Positions 1 to 12,519 of a DNA stretch of 64,000 nucleotides are shown here, in pieces. The stretch is from Epiperipatus broadwayi (Eukaryota; Onychophora; Udeonychophora; Euonychophora; Peripatidae): the NCBI GenBank assembly GCA_028023455.1, contig JAQFVV010006502.1, forward strand, positions 372,001 to 436,000. Direction: 5' to 3'. The position numbers and the translations under genes were made by a program. The first letter of the stretch is position 1, and every line of letters starts with the position of its first letter. The notes under the pieces are model-generated. The model searched no databases and was not told where the DNA came from. It saw only the letters and a program-made list of their open reading frames with translations.

Positions 1-383
1 CTGAACTGGGTTCAGACCCATATAACTATATAAGCTGATGGGCTTGAATTGGAAACATTAAGGTGTTTTTAGTTTATTAAGGTGTTTTAGTTTAAGACTC
101 ATAGTTTTATAGTTAAATGGAGATAGGGGGTGGTTGCTGGAGGGTTGCATTAGATTCTAAGATCTAGATGCAGTGCTCTCAGATCCAAGGCTCCTCACTG
201 ATGAAGGCCACAAGCCAGAAACTAGTCTGGGGATATTGGATGAGTAGGCACTAGATAGGAATTTTATGCACAAGCCTTCTGGCATACATTCATTATTCTA
301 GCTTGCTGTGTGTGGCATATGTATAGTGAGTTTTGCCTGTTTTATCAACAGTTATACACAAGCATAAGAGATGGTGGTAACTG
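1..383 (+). mobile_element. Fb foldback-family element, partial copy 1
   Basis: This copy is cut by the window start. It matches the right-hand arms of the copies at 4616-5202, 14843-15711 and 52515-53325 over nearly its whole length. Shared landmarks are the block around 140-160 (GGAGGGTTGCATTAGAT), the block near 205-235 (CCACAAGCCAGAAACTAG), and the end of the unit near 330-345 (GAGTTTTGCCTGTTTTA). A degenerate outer end (GATGGTGGTAAC) follows near 370-382. I see no ORF with recognisable coding content. The family is assigned only by repetition within this window and its formal class is unknown. Confidence 0.8.
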
Positions 384-1831
384 GCTATTGCAGTGGGTGG
401 CCAACAAAACTAAAATTGTTATTTATTATAAACAAAATACACATATTTATCAGTCATCAATGCAAAGATTGTTATCTATGAAAATATTTCATTTACCAAT
501 CATATAAGCTCAGAATAAGAACAGGCATGTTATATATTTTTATAGATAGAAATTTGGAAGTTTCTATATTTCAACATATACCTTAATACTGAAATGAGTT
601 TTTTAAAGAAAAAATTACTATAAAGCCATAATATATATTGTTAAAAATAACAAACATTTTTCTTAGAAATATTAATTTTTTTAGAAATCAAATGACATAT
701 TTAACACTTTTTTCAATGTGGACTATATCAAATAGGAGTTGATTACTGCAATTATATAAAGAGAATTACTATTAATTAGTATTATTTTATTTTCATATTA
801 TTAAAATGTAGAGCTTTATCAAAATTATTATTCAAATAATTTATAGCAACTCCCACTTTCAGATATAAGGTTTTTTTTCCTTGATATTACACAACATAAG
901 TCTATAGTTTGCTTACAGACACAAAATTTGAAAATTATTCCAACTATCCAAAACAAATAATTTATTGGATACAAATATTAAGAAAATTATTACTTATTTT
1001 TGCAATCTAATCTTTTCTCTGAACAATACTTACAGTTCATTTAGAAGTTGATATCCAATCAATAGAAAAAAATCACTTAGCTAACTTGATTGTAAATATT
1101 ATGCTATTTGTTATACTCCTGATATCTATGTTTATTACACATCAAGAGATCTTTCATTTTAGAAGTTATAAATATATCCATGAATTAGATTTTAATTATA
1201 TTTTATAGGATGTTTTACCATCTTATAAAATTTTCATTGTATGCCATTATATTTTATTATTTTAATGTCAATGCTGAGGTTATACTCATTTATTTTACTT
1301 TTGCAGCCGAAAACATAATATTTGTTCATCTCAAGGTTTTAAAACCAGTAATATAAATAATATTAAGATTAATTTAGATTATATAAAATAAAAGAAGCAA
1401 AATAATATATTATTAATATCTTCTCTAAATATGAAAGTTAATTTATCATTCTATTAAAATTTTTAATAAAATTTTCTCCAAATCATTTCTTATAAATATT
1501 TTATATACTTTGTCAATAAATATAATTTTAAATTAAAGCATAACTATTAATATTATACCGAAATAAAAAATAAAATATAATTATTATCCAGACTTTACTA
1601 AGTTTTTCTTCTATGTATTAATTAATGAAATCTAGGAAATCATATTAAAAATTTAATTTTGAACTCTAATCAAATAAACTTAATTTTATATTTCAGAAAT
1701 CTCTATCATTAATCTAACAAAAATCATGTCATTTTTCGAAGGCTAGTAATAATGCCAAAACTTGATTAGAACTATGTATTATAAAATATTTTTTGTTCTT
1801 TAAAATTTAAATAAACTCTTGGTATTCGAAC
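384..1831. other. AT-rich intergenic DNA, nothing recognised
   Basis: Runs of A/T with stop codons in all frames. No protein motif, RNA gene or long repeat was recognised. Confidence 0.6.
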
Positions 1832-2129
1832 TCAAGAGTTTATACATTGTACAGGCTTAACACTGCATTTATATATGTAATATATGCAGGATTCAAATTT
1901 AGACTTTCACATCAACCACAACTCTCAGTGCTATCTTATACTGTTGACCCACCTGATCATACACATGTATGTGTGTGATCATGTGTGTCAGCAATATATG
2001 TGTGTAATCAGGTGGGTCAGCAACATAAAATAGCACTGAGAGTTGTGGGTCATGTGAAAGTCTGAGTTTGAATCCAACATATGTTACATATATAAATGCA
2101 GGTGTTAAGCCTGTACAATAAACTCTTGA
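1832..2129. repeat. Imperfect inverted repeat built of SINE-like halves
   Basis: The ends (TCAAGAGTTTAT at 1832 and its complement ending at 2129) and almost all sequence between fold back on each other with about 140-bp arms, centred near 1980. The right arm holds GAGTTTGAATCC near 2065-2076. This resembles a pol III B box, and its complement sits in the left arm near 1890. The right half recurs, diverged, at about 33020-33135. The likely origin is two head-to-head copies of a tRNA-derived SINE. The open minus-strand frame here (1899-2138) is a by-product of the hairpin, not a gene. Confidence 0.7.
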
Positions 2130-2187
2130 TATAAACATTTTTTTAAAAATAGCAATATATCATTGTCATCATTATTTTCAACCGGTA

Positions 2188-2960
2188 TCATTCCACTACA
2201 AGATTAAGGTCTCTCCACATATAATCCAATTTTTTGAATTCATAATCTCTCCTTTTGGCAACATGGGCAAGCTTCCTGACTTCATCCATCCATCTCATAT
2301 GTATTCTACCTCAATGTCTTTTTAATCACTTGAAATTCAGTTAAAACTTTAACTGTTCAACTATTATTACCTCTTATGGCAATATATTCATTCCAACTAC
2401 ATTTCAATTATTTGATTCTTTCACCTAAGTATTTCATTTTCAGTTTTTGTTATTTAAACATACATATTTCCATACTTTAATGAGTGATATGAAGTTTATG
2501 AATTTCTATTCCATTAATTGTCCAAGTTTCAAATCCATTAGTAAGAAAATGGTAAAACAGAATATTAAAAGCCTTATTTTTTAAATATATAGGCATATTT
2601 TCTTTTGATAATAAATTCTTTCTACTAAATACATTCCATCCCAGTTTAAATCTATGATTAATTTCATCCACTATGGTCCATATATAAGTTAACTTTTTTT
2701 AATTCATGATGATCTATCATCATTATCTTCTGAAAAAAGCTATTGAACATTACTTTTAATCTAACTTCTTACTTTCATCTGATGACTTTTGCAACTTTTT
2801 CAGAAGCACTAAAGCATTATTGACAAAACAACTATATCATCCACAAAATGTAGATAACATGAATACTCTATTTTATTTCCTTTTTAATTCACAAAATATG
2901 TCTTGTAAAACTGCTGAAAAATTGTTAAAGCACTCTGTCTTACACCTTTCTCATCATTAT
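2188..2960 (-). pseudogene. Non-LTR retrotransposon reverse transcriptase, C-terminal fragment
   Basis: This is a minus-strand fragment of a LINE reverse transcriptase running to the ORF end. Reading 5' to 3' on that strand, it shows GVRQ at about 2946-2935, a catalytic-box relative HFVDDIVVLS near 2850-2820 (FVDD in place of F/YADD), and a thumb-type block in the open frame 2671-2477 (DEINHRFKLGW, then ETWT and HKL). The C-terminal block is RWMDEVRKLAHVAKRRDYEF near 2290-2230, ending in a stop at 2188. This order is typical of the C-terminal part of CR1/RTE-like LINE proteins. Several stops and frameshifts separate the blocks, the endonuclease and N-terminal RT motifs are absent, and the copy is 5'-truncated. 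The exact clade is uncertain. Confidence 0.8.
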
Positions 2961-4602
2961 TTTTTTAAATGTCATTTTGTGTTTATTCTTTTCTCATCAA
3001 TATTCATAACTATATCTTTCAAGAGATAATATATTTATTTCTTTTATATAGTAAACTCATAATAATATATTTATCAAAAATATTTTAGGTCAAATGTTAT
3101 AGTTAATCTGTGATGCAGTTTGCATGCATACTTTACCACGCTCTACCCCATTTGACCAAACTGCATATTATCTGACATTAAGTGAAAGAAAAACTAATTG
3201 ATAAAAAATAAAATACATGCATTTATTCATTAATTTACTAATACAGAGGCATATGAAATAAAATTTGAAAAATAATATATTTTGAATACAAACAATTTAT
3301 TTAACAAAACAATATCAGTTACTTAAAATGTAAATACATTGCTGACAAATAAAATTTACATTGAAATGGGACTTAAATTATTTATGTCATATTGATCAGA
3401 ATTTATGGGGAAAATATTCTTGAATTAATAATAACCACAATTTATCATTAGAAATATAATTTAATATATAATGGCATTTATTTGGGAACCAAATTTTAAT
3501 TAATGCACTTTTATAACTAGCAATGACTGAAAATAAATAAGCAATGTCTAATTATGAAAGTAATATAATTGATTTAGAAAGCTAACCATCAGGATATTAC
3601 ATTTGTTATGCAAGTGAACATAACACTATAAAAAGTGTTGGCACAACACAATATCAAATCTAGATTTTACATTTCTGGAGGGGAGAATCTATCATTATAT
3701 CTAAGTGTGTCAAACATAATTTATTGTAATGAGGACTAACAAATTTACAAAAAGTTAAAATCGAGATTGATATTTCTCTCCATGTGGTGACTGATGGTTG
3801 TATATGCATATCCACAAAGCAAGCAAAGTTAATAACATTAGATAAACTTTTTATTTAAATAAATTGCACGTATCTTAAACTGTTATCATCCAATGAGAGC
3901 AAGTTGAAGTAGAAAATGAAAAAACTCATAAAGTATTTTAAATCCTCAAAGTGGGAAAAATTATTTATATTATTTAAAATAAATGCAAAAGAAATTATCT
4001 TAATAAAGTTGTAACTAAATCTTGAACTATTTCCATGCTGTAATGTTGGGTGATGGTAATGTCAGTTATTTTAAATCTGATAACACGTTTGATCATTTAT
4101 TAAATGTATCTTAAAATATGGTCAAAATAATTTATTTCCAAGTGATATGTAGTGAAGAGACCTGCTTATTACATTTTTTAATGATATTTACAACATTTTT
4201 TATATATAATGTTTTTAACATTTTCATTTTGAATGTATTATTTTAATTATTGGGTATTATGAATTTATATTAATTACACATTTGATTTTTAAATAAATAA
4301 TGTTATTTTCATGTTTTCAAACATACTACATCTTTTTTTTTTATTTTTGGAAAAAAAAAATATAATTTCTTTTTTAATCACTATCTGTTATGACATTATA
4401 TTAAATACATGTTTGTTTTTTGAATAAATATTATTTTATACATTACATTGCTCTCTGTTTTTTATTTTTATTTTTACAAAGAATTCAAATTATTGATATA
4501 TTTATTTGTTAAAAAACTGATATTGTTTGGTTAAATAAATAAATAAATTTTATTTTAAAATATATGTCTTTCTTGATTTTATTTAATATATTTTTGTATA
4601 AG
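2961..4602. other. AT-rich intergenic DNA, nothing recognised
   Basis: Very AT-rich with short homopolymer runs, for example T8 and A9 near 4330-4360. No coding motif or repeat family was recognised. Confidence 0.6.
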
Positions 4603-5215
4603 TAAATTTTATAATCACATGGTTACCATTTCTTATGCTTGCTCCTGTTATTAAAACAGACAAAACTCTCCATACAGTAGTGCCATTCAATGCAAGCCAG
4701 AGTAATCAATGGATGCCAGAAGGCTTGTGCATAAAATCGCTATCTAGTGCCTACTCATCCAATATCTCCAGACTAGTTTCTGGCTTGTGGCCTTCATCAA
4801 TGAGGAGCCTTGGATCTGAGAGCACTGCACCAATCCTGCTTAGTTAAAAAGCCAAAGACACCAAAATGTATGGGTACTGAACTGAGTTCAGACCTATATG
4901 ACTATATAAGCTAATGGGCTTGGATTAAAAATATTGTGTTTTCAATTTTATTCTCATAGTTTTGTAGTTAAGTAGAAATAAAAGGTGGCTGCTGGAGGGT
5001 TGCATTAGATCCTAAGATCTAGGTGCAGTGCTATCAGATCCAAGATTCCTCACTGATAAAGGCCACAAGCTAGAAACTAGTCTAGGGATATTGGATGAAT
5101 AGGTACTAGATCCCTGGGATTTTATGCACAAACCTTCTGGCATACATTGATTACTCTGGCTTGCACTGAGTGGCACTACTGTATGGAGAGTTTTGCATGT
5201 TTTAAATTCTATAAT
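4603..5215. mobile_element. Fb foldback-family element, copy 2, with flanking direct repeats
   Basis: The element body is 4616-5202. The left part (4616-4850) is a reverse-complement copy of the family end sequence and the right part (4851-5202) is the forward copy, so the element folds on itself. It starts CACATGGTTACCAT and ends GAGTTTTGCATGTTT. A near-identical 13-bp direct repeat flanks it: TAAATTTTATAAT at 4603-4615 and TAAATTCTATAAT at 5203-5215, one mismatch. This is read as a target-site duplication. No protein is encoded; the open frame at 4635-4847 is chance. Confidence 0.8.
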
Positions 5216-7022
5216 GTAGTTATTTTAATTTTTATTGATTAATATTGCTGTTGTTCAATGATAACTAAAATGCCTGTCCATTATATTTGTAGGGGCATAG
5301 TACAGTCTATATGCAAATAGCACCCATTTATTTTTAATTATATTTTCTTTTTTCATGACTTCTATTTTATGCACAAGGTTATCTTTTTTTAAATATTTAA
5401 CCTCACATTTCCAAAGTCTTACAATATTTTTTCTCTTCTTTGCAATCATTCAATTTATATTTCAAACAATACATATAATAAGCTTTATTGAAAGAATAAT
5501 TTCTTCTGTTACTGATTTTTATAGTTTTATTAAATGATTTAAAATTTTAATTTAATTTCCTATTACTCCATTATTACTTATTCATGACTGGGTAGTAGTT
5601 ATATTGAGTAAACTATTTATATAAAAAAGTAAATTAAAATAGTAACTAAAAAAGGAGAGAAAGTAATCCAAAAGTAAAAATAAATTTTGTTGAATTAATT
5701 ATGTGTGAGTGTGCACACATATGTAACAATATAAGCATACGCTAGAATGAAAACGTCAATTGTTCACACGTACCTGTTACAAATATGTGCAAATACATAC
5801 ATTTTTAATTAACAAGAAAATATGTCTGTGAATTTTTACTTTTTAATAATTTAAGAAATAAATACTTTGAATAAATTTGTCTGCAAAATAATGTTAATAC
5901 TGTTGCATATTTAATCTGAAAATTTATTAGTGATTTAATAAATTAGCATGGTAAAGTTTAAAGCACATTAATTTAAACTATATTAAAAGTTAATGACAGA
6001 CAAATTGCATAAGTTTTTGCGAGAATTATTAAAGATAAAAATACTAGTTATGTTTTAAAAATTCTATTTTTTTACATATAATTTTATTTAAATTTTAAAT
6101 ATTTTTTGCCAAATCTGAGAGCCTTTCAGATTACATCATATATTATTCAAAATGCTTGTGATCCCAATGAAAGATTATAAGAAGAAAAAAATAAAAAAGA
6201 TGCATAACAATATAATTAACAAAAATATGTAATAGGTGTAAAGTGTTAAATGTAAATTGATTTAAACAAATGGTTCAATGATTCCTTGCCTATTGCACTC
6301 CTACATTTTATATAATTAAATATGTAGATAGCTTATTGCAAAAGTTATAGAAATAAAATTGTTTATAGAATGAGAAGGAAAAAAACTTATTTTAATATGT
6401 TCTGTAATTTTCTTGTAACTTTATACTGCTACCATTATCTAAAATTTTTCTTATTTTATTTACTTTACATTTTTACTGTATTATTATCTCAAGTATAAAC
6501 TTAAGTTTTTACTTTCTGTTATTATTTAATTTTCATCATAAAAAATTGAAACTCTTATAAAATTATGAATCAAATGAAAAAATAATCAATAAATTGTTGG
6601 AGAATGATCAGATAAAAACTTTTAAATTTGATAAAATTCTGCCAAGAACTTTGATAAATTGATGAATACCCTTTAAAATACATTTTAATTGAAGTTTACT
6701 AAATCTTATTAGTAAACTATTTTAAAACTTGTAGTTAATAAACAAATATAAAAACCTTTGATGTCTTGATAAGTTGCTGGAAATGTATTTTCAATTCAAA
6801 AGTTTTATTAATGTTTGATGGAAATGATTAAAAGCTCACTATTAATATTTTTCAAAGAAATGGGGGAGAAAGATTCTTTAATATTTAACTATTAATTTTG
6901 TTGACTTGTAATAACCTATATTTTTAATTATTTGTCCTTATTCATATAATTTTTATATTAAGAAATCAATTTATTATATGTTTTAAATGTCTTCTCTTGG
7001 TAAATTTGTTTATACTCGTGAA
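5216..7022. other. AT-rich intergenic DNA, nothing recognised
   Basis: Low-complexity AT-rich sequence. The short overlapping frames around 5255-5537 lie on opposite strands and show no protein features beyond the F/I/L/K/Y composition expected of AT-rich DNA. Confidence 0.6.
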
Positions 7023-7692
7023 TTTTCCTGTAAAACAAGATGGCAGCCTGTATGTTTGATAAATATACAGTTTCAAGGATCTATAATTTACTAAAAATGT
7101 GTTAGTTATTAAATTGAAACAAAAATAAGTCATTGTTAAATTTTAAAAAAGGAATAAATTCTATTTTCATTAAGAATCTTATTTCAATTTTTTTATATAC
7201 TTATAACATGGGAAGCAACAAAACACTCTTAACAGTGGTGTACTTTGGTTCAATTAAGCGTTTCTTTATGTCAGCAGTTTTTTTATATATTGTCATAATG
7301 ATAAAAAATTGGGACCTTCCTGTCACAGAACATAGTGCAGTAGACTATTTCCAAAGGTACAGCATCCTGACAAACTAAAAAATGTGTGTTAATTGTCATA
7401 GTATGATTGCATCCACCAATGTGAATAAAGTGTAAATATTACATTTATATATATTTTTAATTTTTCTTTTAATAAGTTAATCCCCCCCCCCCCAAATTAA
7501 TAATAAATAAACTGTAAATATTATAATTAATTTGACTACAATGATTTTTTTTAAAAAAATAATAATAAAAAATAAAATGTAAATATTAAATACGAAATTT
7601 CCTAGCTGACATTTTTTTGTAAACATTTTTAGGGGACCCCAAAACTGTAGATTTATCAAAAATACAGGCTGCCATCTAGATTTACTGGAAAA
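7023..7692. mobile_element. Non-autonomous DNA transposon with 51-bp terminal inverted repeats
   Basis: Terminal inverted repeats occupy 7023-7073 and 7642-7692, begin TTTTCC, and share the core AGATGGCAGCCTGTAT with a few mismatches. The 670-bp body encodes no recognisable transposase. The open frame 7133-7378 has no motif I can place, and a C10 run lies at about 7482-7492. No clear target-site duplication is visible beside the repeats, so the superfamily cannot be named. Confidence 0.65.
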
Positions 7693-9020
7693 CTTATAGT
7701 GCTAATGTTTTTATAAGTAAACATGTGTAATCCAAATTTCATGATTACTTTGCAACATTCTAAGCTGCTCTCATACCAGAAGAAAAGCAATTTAAAAATC
7801 ATTAAATTGTTCACTTATTTATAAAATCTCTATAACATCAAAAAAATTGTTTCCATCGTTTTTAGGAATTTTATTATTAGAAACTCTTCTGGTTTTTTAT
7901 TTTTCAATAATTTCATGGGGGAAAATATATCTCTCCCCATCTTTTCCTTCCTTTATTAAAAAAGTAAATAAAAGATTCCAGAAATAAGATTTCAAATGAA
8001 TGATAAGAGGGAATCAAATATTAATAATATATTGTCATTTTAAAAAATCTTAAATTCTTGTTATATTCTACATTTTGTCTAAATGGATCGTTAAATTTCT
8101 GATAAAAGATTATAGACTAAATAAAAGAATTTTTTTTTTCAAATACATGCTTGTATAGGAATGTTTAAATTAAAATTGTAGTGAAATGTTAGAAGTCTTT
8201 CTCAAAATATATATTATCAAAATCTTTAGACATAGTTAAACATTGCCTTTGGAGATATTCCAGTTGACAAAATTTTAATTAGTATTGAATTTAAATAGTT
8301 GTGTAATAAATTTTTAACTTTGTTTATCTTTAGTTTGTGAAATGTTATTTAACTTAATACAATTTTATATCCTGTAGTCAGTGATTAAAAAACTCATATT
8401 TTAAAATAAATGTTTGTTTATAGAAGAAATTATCTTCTTATATTACATTGTATTTATTAAATTTTTGCTCAGAAATATCCGTACCCTTAAGAATATATAT
8501 AGCAATGATGGAAATAAGTTTATATATTCCTACCAAAATGTTTTAAAAATAAAATTCTATGTATTTTTTAATAGTACTGGTAAGTTACTGTAAACTGATA
8601 TTTTTTGAAGTTATTGTAAATTTTATGAAATTGCTAAATATTTATACTTACTATTTCTTTTAGTTCTTGATATTAGGTAAGACAATCTTTTAAAATACCA
8701 TGTATGGTTTATGAGAAATGTTTTATTTTATTCTGTTTGGCAGCTTAAATCTCAGTATTTATTGTAATATGTTGTTTTTATTATGACCCATGTGCAACTT
8801 TAATATATTTATCAATCTCACACATGCATGCTCTGTACTTGCATATATATACATATGTATATTTAAAATATTTTCATGGGCTATAGATATAAATGACATA
8901 TTATCTGGATTTATTTATGTACTATTTCATAGTATTATTGTACTTACAAATTGGTTGATTGCACTGATCATTAACTGGCTAATTAATATTATTTTAAAAA
9001 AGGGCATATGGCTTTATTGT
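7693..9020. other. AT-rich intergenic DNA, nothing recognised
   Basis: No motif, RNA gene or repeat family recognised. The frame at 8790-9026 is a hydrophobic, AT-driven chance ORF. Confidence 0.6.
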
Positions 9021-9155
9021 TTGTAAGTTCAAAAGTAGTTTGAGCACCAGAATCAGTACTGGGAATTTGCGATCTCAAACTAGAGACTCTACCTGATTCT
9101 TGAGCTTTCTGATCTCAAGTCAGCAGCTGTACCTACTATGCCAAACCACATAGGA
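9021..9155 (-). mobile_element. tRNA-derived SINE, head fragment
   Basis: On the minus strand there is a good pol III A box, TGGCATAGTAGG (9143-9132), and about 27 bases later a B-box-like GCTCAAGAATC (9105-9095). The intervening bases (GCTGCTGACTTGAGATCAG) resemble a tRNA anticodon arm. The A-to-B spacing is a few bases short of a tRNA, and the acceptor and T arms do not pair well, so this is not a functional tRNA gene. It is best read as a decayed SINE head with a short unique tail toward 9021. Confidence 0.45.
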
Positions 9156-9899
9156 CATTAATATTATAAAAATGTTACAGAGGCACTATAAGTATTGAGA
9201 TGTAACAAGATTAAAAGCTCATCCAATAGAAAACTAGAACTGAAAAAATTAAAATATAAAACTGTAGTTGGAATATAATAGAAAGAGAAATAATATAAAA
9301 ATCTACAGATATTAGAATTAATAGGTTTTAAAATTTCCAAATAGAAGATAGTTTAAATTTATTGGTACAATTTGGTTTCTTAAGAATATCAATAGTGATT
9401 TTCTTTTGGTGGAGAATGTCAGAATTGAATAAAATATTGGTGTTTGAAATATCTATGTTATGACTAGTATACAGATCATGAAGTGAGATGTTGAGGCTGA
9501 TGAATGGTACTTAATAGCGTTAACACGTTCATCTGTCCTAGTACTTATCCAAAAGTTATTCGTATGCACATTAGAGATTCCAAATATGATTTTATACATT
9601 TCATGGACTTTAATAGGAATTAAGTCCTTGACCTAGACAGAATGTTACCACTTTTTTTGTTAGTAGTATAAGTCATTTCTATGTCATAACACTTTAGATG
9701 CATATTGTTGATAGTTCCTTTTATACAAAAAATATAGACCCTAATACTTGTAGATTTTTATTTCTCATTTTTTATTAAGAATGTTTGAGTCTGAATTAAG
9801 GTTTTATTTATAATTAATTCTGCTATTATAATTATCTATTTAAGATATATATTTGTATAACTTAATTTTATAAGATTTATAATAATAGGTTAACTGGAT
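9156..9899. other. AT-rich intergenic DNA, nothing recognised
   Basis: No recognisable coding or repeat structure. Confidence 0.6.
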
Positions 9900-10185
9900 T
9901 AATAATGTGAAAGCTAAACACCTTCAAACAGATACGCTTTAAAAATGCTTATGTGACAGCCAATCAGATGGAATAATGGCATCACATGGGACTCTAAATT
10001 CTAAAACACAAGCCAGAACTATTAGAAAAAGATGGGTCCCATCTTTTTCTCATCTTTTTCTATTAGTTCTGGCTTGTGTTTTAGAATTTAGAGTCCCATG
10101 TGATGCCATTATTCCATCTGATTGGCTGTCACATAAGCATTTTTAAAGCGTATCTGTTTGAAGGTGTTTAGCTTTGACATTATTA
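9900..10185. mobile_element. Hairpin MITE with near-perfect 135-bp arms
   Basis: Arms 9900-10034 and 10051-10185 are reverse complements with only a couple of mismatches, separated by 16 bases. The centre repeats the loop-proximal piece (CATCTTTTTCT). No coding capacity. The near identity of the arms implies recent formation or recent arm homogenisation. The superfamily is not identifiable from the ends seen. Confidence 0.85.
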
Positions 10186-12519
10186 TATATTATGTGTTTA
10201 CGCTTAAATTTAATATATTTACATTTGTTAACTGGATTAGTAAAAAGAGTTTTGGCTACAACTTAATATTAAGTAGATGCTATTTATATATGAGAAGAAA
10301 TCCTATAATTTATCTGTACTGTTACCAGACAACAAAGAATTAGCTATATGTCTGAGCAGAATAAAAGGTTTTAGAAATACTGAATTACATATTTTCTTTA
10401 AATTGACAAGGCAGATATTTTTTTAGTAATGATACGCTAATGAATAGCTTTTTAGTATTATATGGCTGGATGAATCTTCATACCAGAATGATTGCAAACA
10501 TTTTGGAAAGAACAACGAATTGGAACAGATCAGTTGTTTTTACCCACTATTCTCTGAATTATCACTTCTGGTTTTTTCCTGCAGAGTTTTCAATGGCAAC
10601 TGATTTGAAAAATATTTAAAACATAAATTATTAAGAATTTTATATTAGTTTAAACAAAAGATCTCCAGAAAATTGTCTAATTAAAAGTTTTCTTAAAAAA
10701 TCTCTAATTATATAACATCACGAGGAAAATATATATATATATATTTTGCTGGTAATGAAATTTTAACTAGATTTGCTTAATATTCATTAAAATTTCTTAT
10801 TCTCCCACCGCCAAAGAATTCATTCTTCTGGATACCTATTGTTTACTTATCACTTCAATAACAATGCTTGAGTAGTTTTGTTCAATTTACTTTTAATCTT
10901 TTAAAAGTAAGAAAAATAATGAAAAAATTAAGAAAATTTTTTGCTTAAATAAGAAAATTTGATTAAAAGAAATACTCTGGTAGCAAAATTAAAAGCTTTT
11001 AGTTCAAAATAAAAGAATGCGCTCTTTTATTAAAACCTGACTCAAATCAATTTCTGTTATTTTAATTTAAGTTTTTAACAACTTTGATTTTATTATCAAT
11101 ACCTGTTTCTCATTATATATATATATTTAATACTTGAAATAATATGAAGTAACTAATGATATTACAACTAAAGTGAATTAAATTAACTATTTGACTATAT
11201 TTAAATGTATTTTCTGTTATCCATTCATGCACACACACACACACACACTAGATATAGTTATAACCAAATATATTGTCTACAATTGAAGAAAATATATGTA
11301 GAAACATATATTTATCTTTAATATATATTAATTTAAAGAGTTTTACAGTCTCATTGGTGTAAATATTGAAATAACATGAATTTTCAAGGTTATAAATAGT
11401 TAATATTGGTATAAGAAGCAGAAGCCATATAGTTTTGTAAAGCAATAGCATTTTTCTGATTCATGTTAAGCCATATTCAGATACATTTTTAACTTAATAA
11501 TCTAATCATTGAGAAATCGATTCTTTTTATAGATTCTTTATGTGTATTTAAATTTGTAAATGGAGAACTTATCTGAATTAAAAATGCTAATATAAAATTA
11601 AAAAAGGAATTTCTTTGCTATAGCCAGCTTAAACTTCTTCCATCGTTTTGAGTAGCATTACGTTAATATTTAAATCTCGTTAAAGTCACACAACGGTAAT
11701 ATTCCCACGTGAATTGCCAACTTTCCATAAATTGTGAATACTAACACAATAGCACTGTTATCTGTAATATTTATAAAATATGATTTCTTAATTTTTCTTT
11801 TTTTCAAATCATTTACCTCGTGCAAAACAAAAACATTATCAAAACAGAATTCTCTTCTACAAATCACTGCATGTTCTGCAAAATCAGATTTATATCTATC
11901 CGCGGAACAACCTAACTTATTAGATAATAATTCTATTCCCTGCGTCTTTTTTTAATGAACATTTAGTCTTTCTGATGTAATTAAATCTACAATGACATAA
12001 CGCTTTATGTATAATATTGCATTTGTTGACTTTATTAATACAATCTTTTCCATTAATAACTATCATTCCAGTATTTGCACCAACTTTAAATGCAATATCA
12101 AAATCAGTAGTCAGCTCAACAAAATAAATTTCAGACATCATGCTTTATCTTAATATTGCATTTTAATTACTGGATTATATTTGAACTTGGTAAAAGAAGT
12201 CCTAAGAATAATAGAAACTATGGATAATAAACATTCATCATTGGTTGCAGGTTGTTTGATTTTATTTAAGATTTAGCACTAAATTTATATTAAAAAGTGA
12301 TCATTTTATTGTATGTTTTGTATGTGTGGGAATGTTTAGATATACAGTCAATCCAAGGAAAATTGCAATAGTTTTTAAAGTTGATAAATAATAGTTAAAT
12401 TGATTTTTGTCCAATAATTTGTATAGGTTAACTCAATATCTTTTTTGAATTTATTAAATTATAATTATTATAAAAAATTCTGTGCTTTGTTTTTAGAATG
12501 AAAAGATAATGTTTATTAG
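10186..12519. other. AT-rich intergenic DNA with a short (CA)n
   Basis: A (CA)10 microsatellite lies near 11229-11248. The overlapping frames at 11670-12141 lie on both strands and show no family motif. Nothing else recognised. Confidence 0.55.

Noticed and set aside
1899-2138. 79-codon minus-strand frame
   Set aside because: Falls inside the inverted SINE-like repeat; no protein feature.
2820-3029. 69-codon plus-strand frame
   Set aside because: Shadow of the LINE reverse-transcriptase remnant on the other strand.
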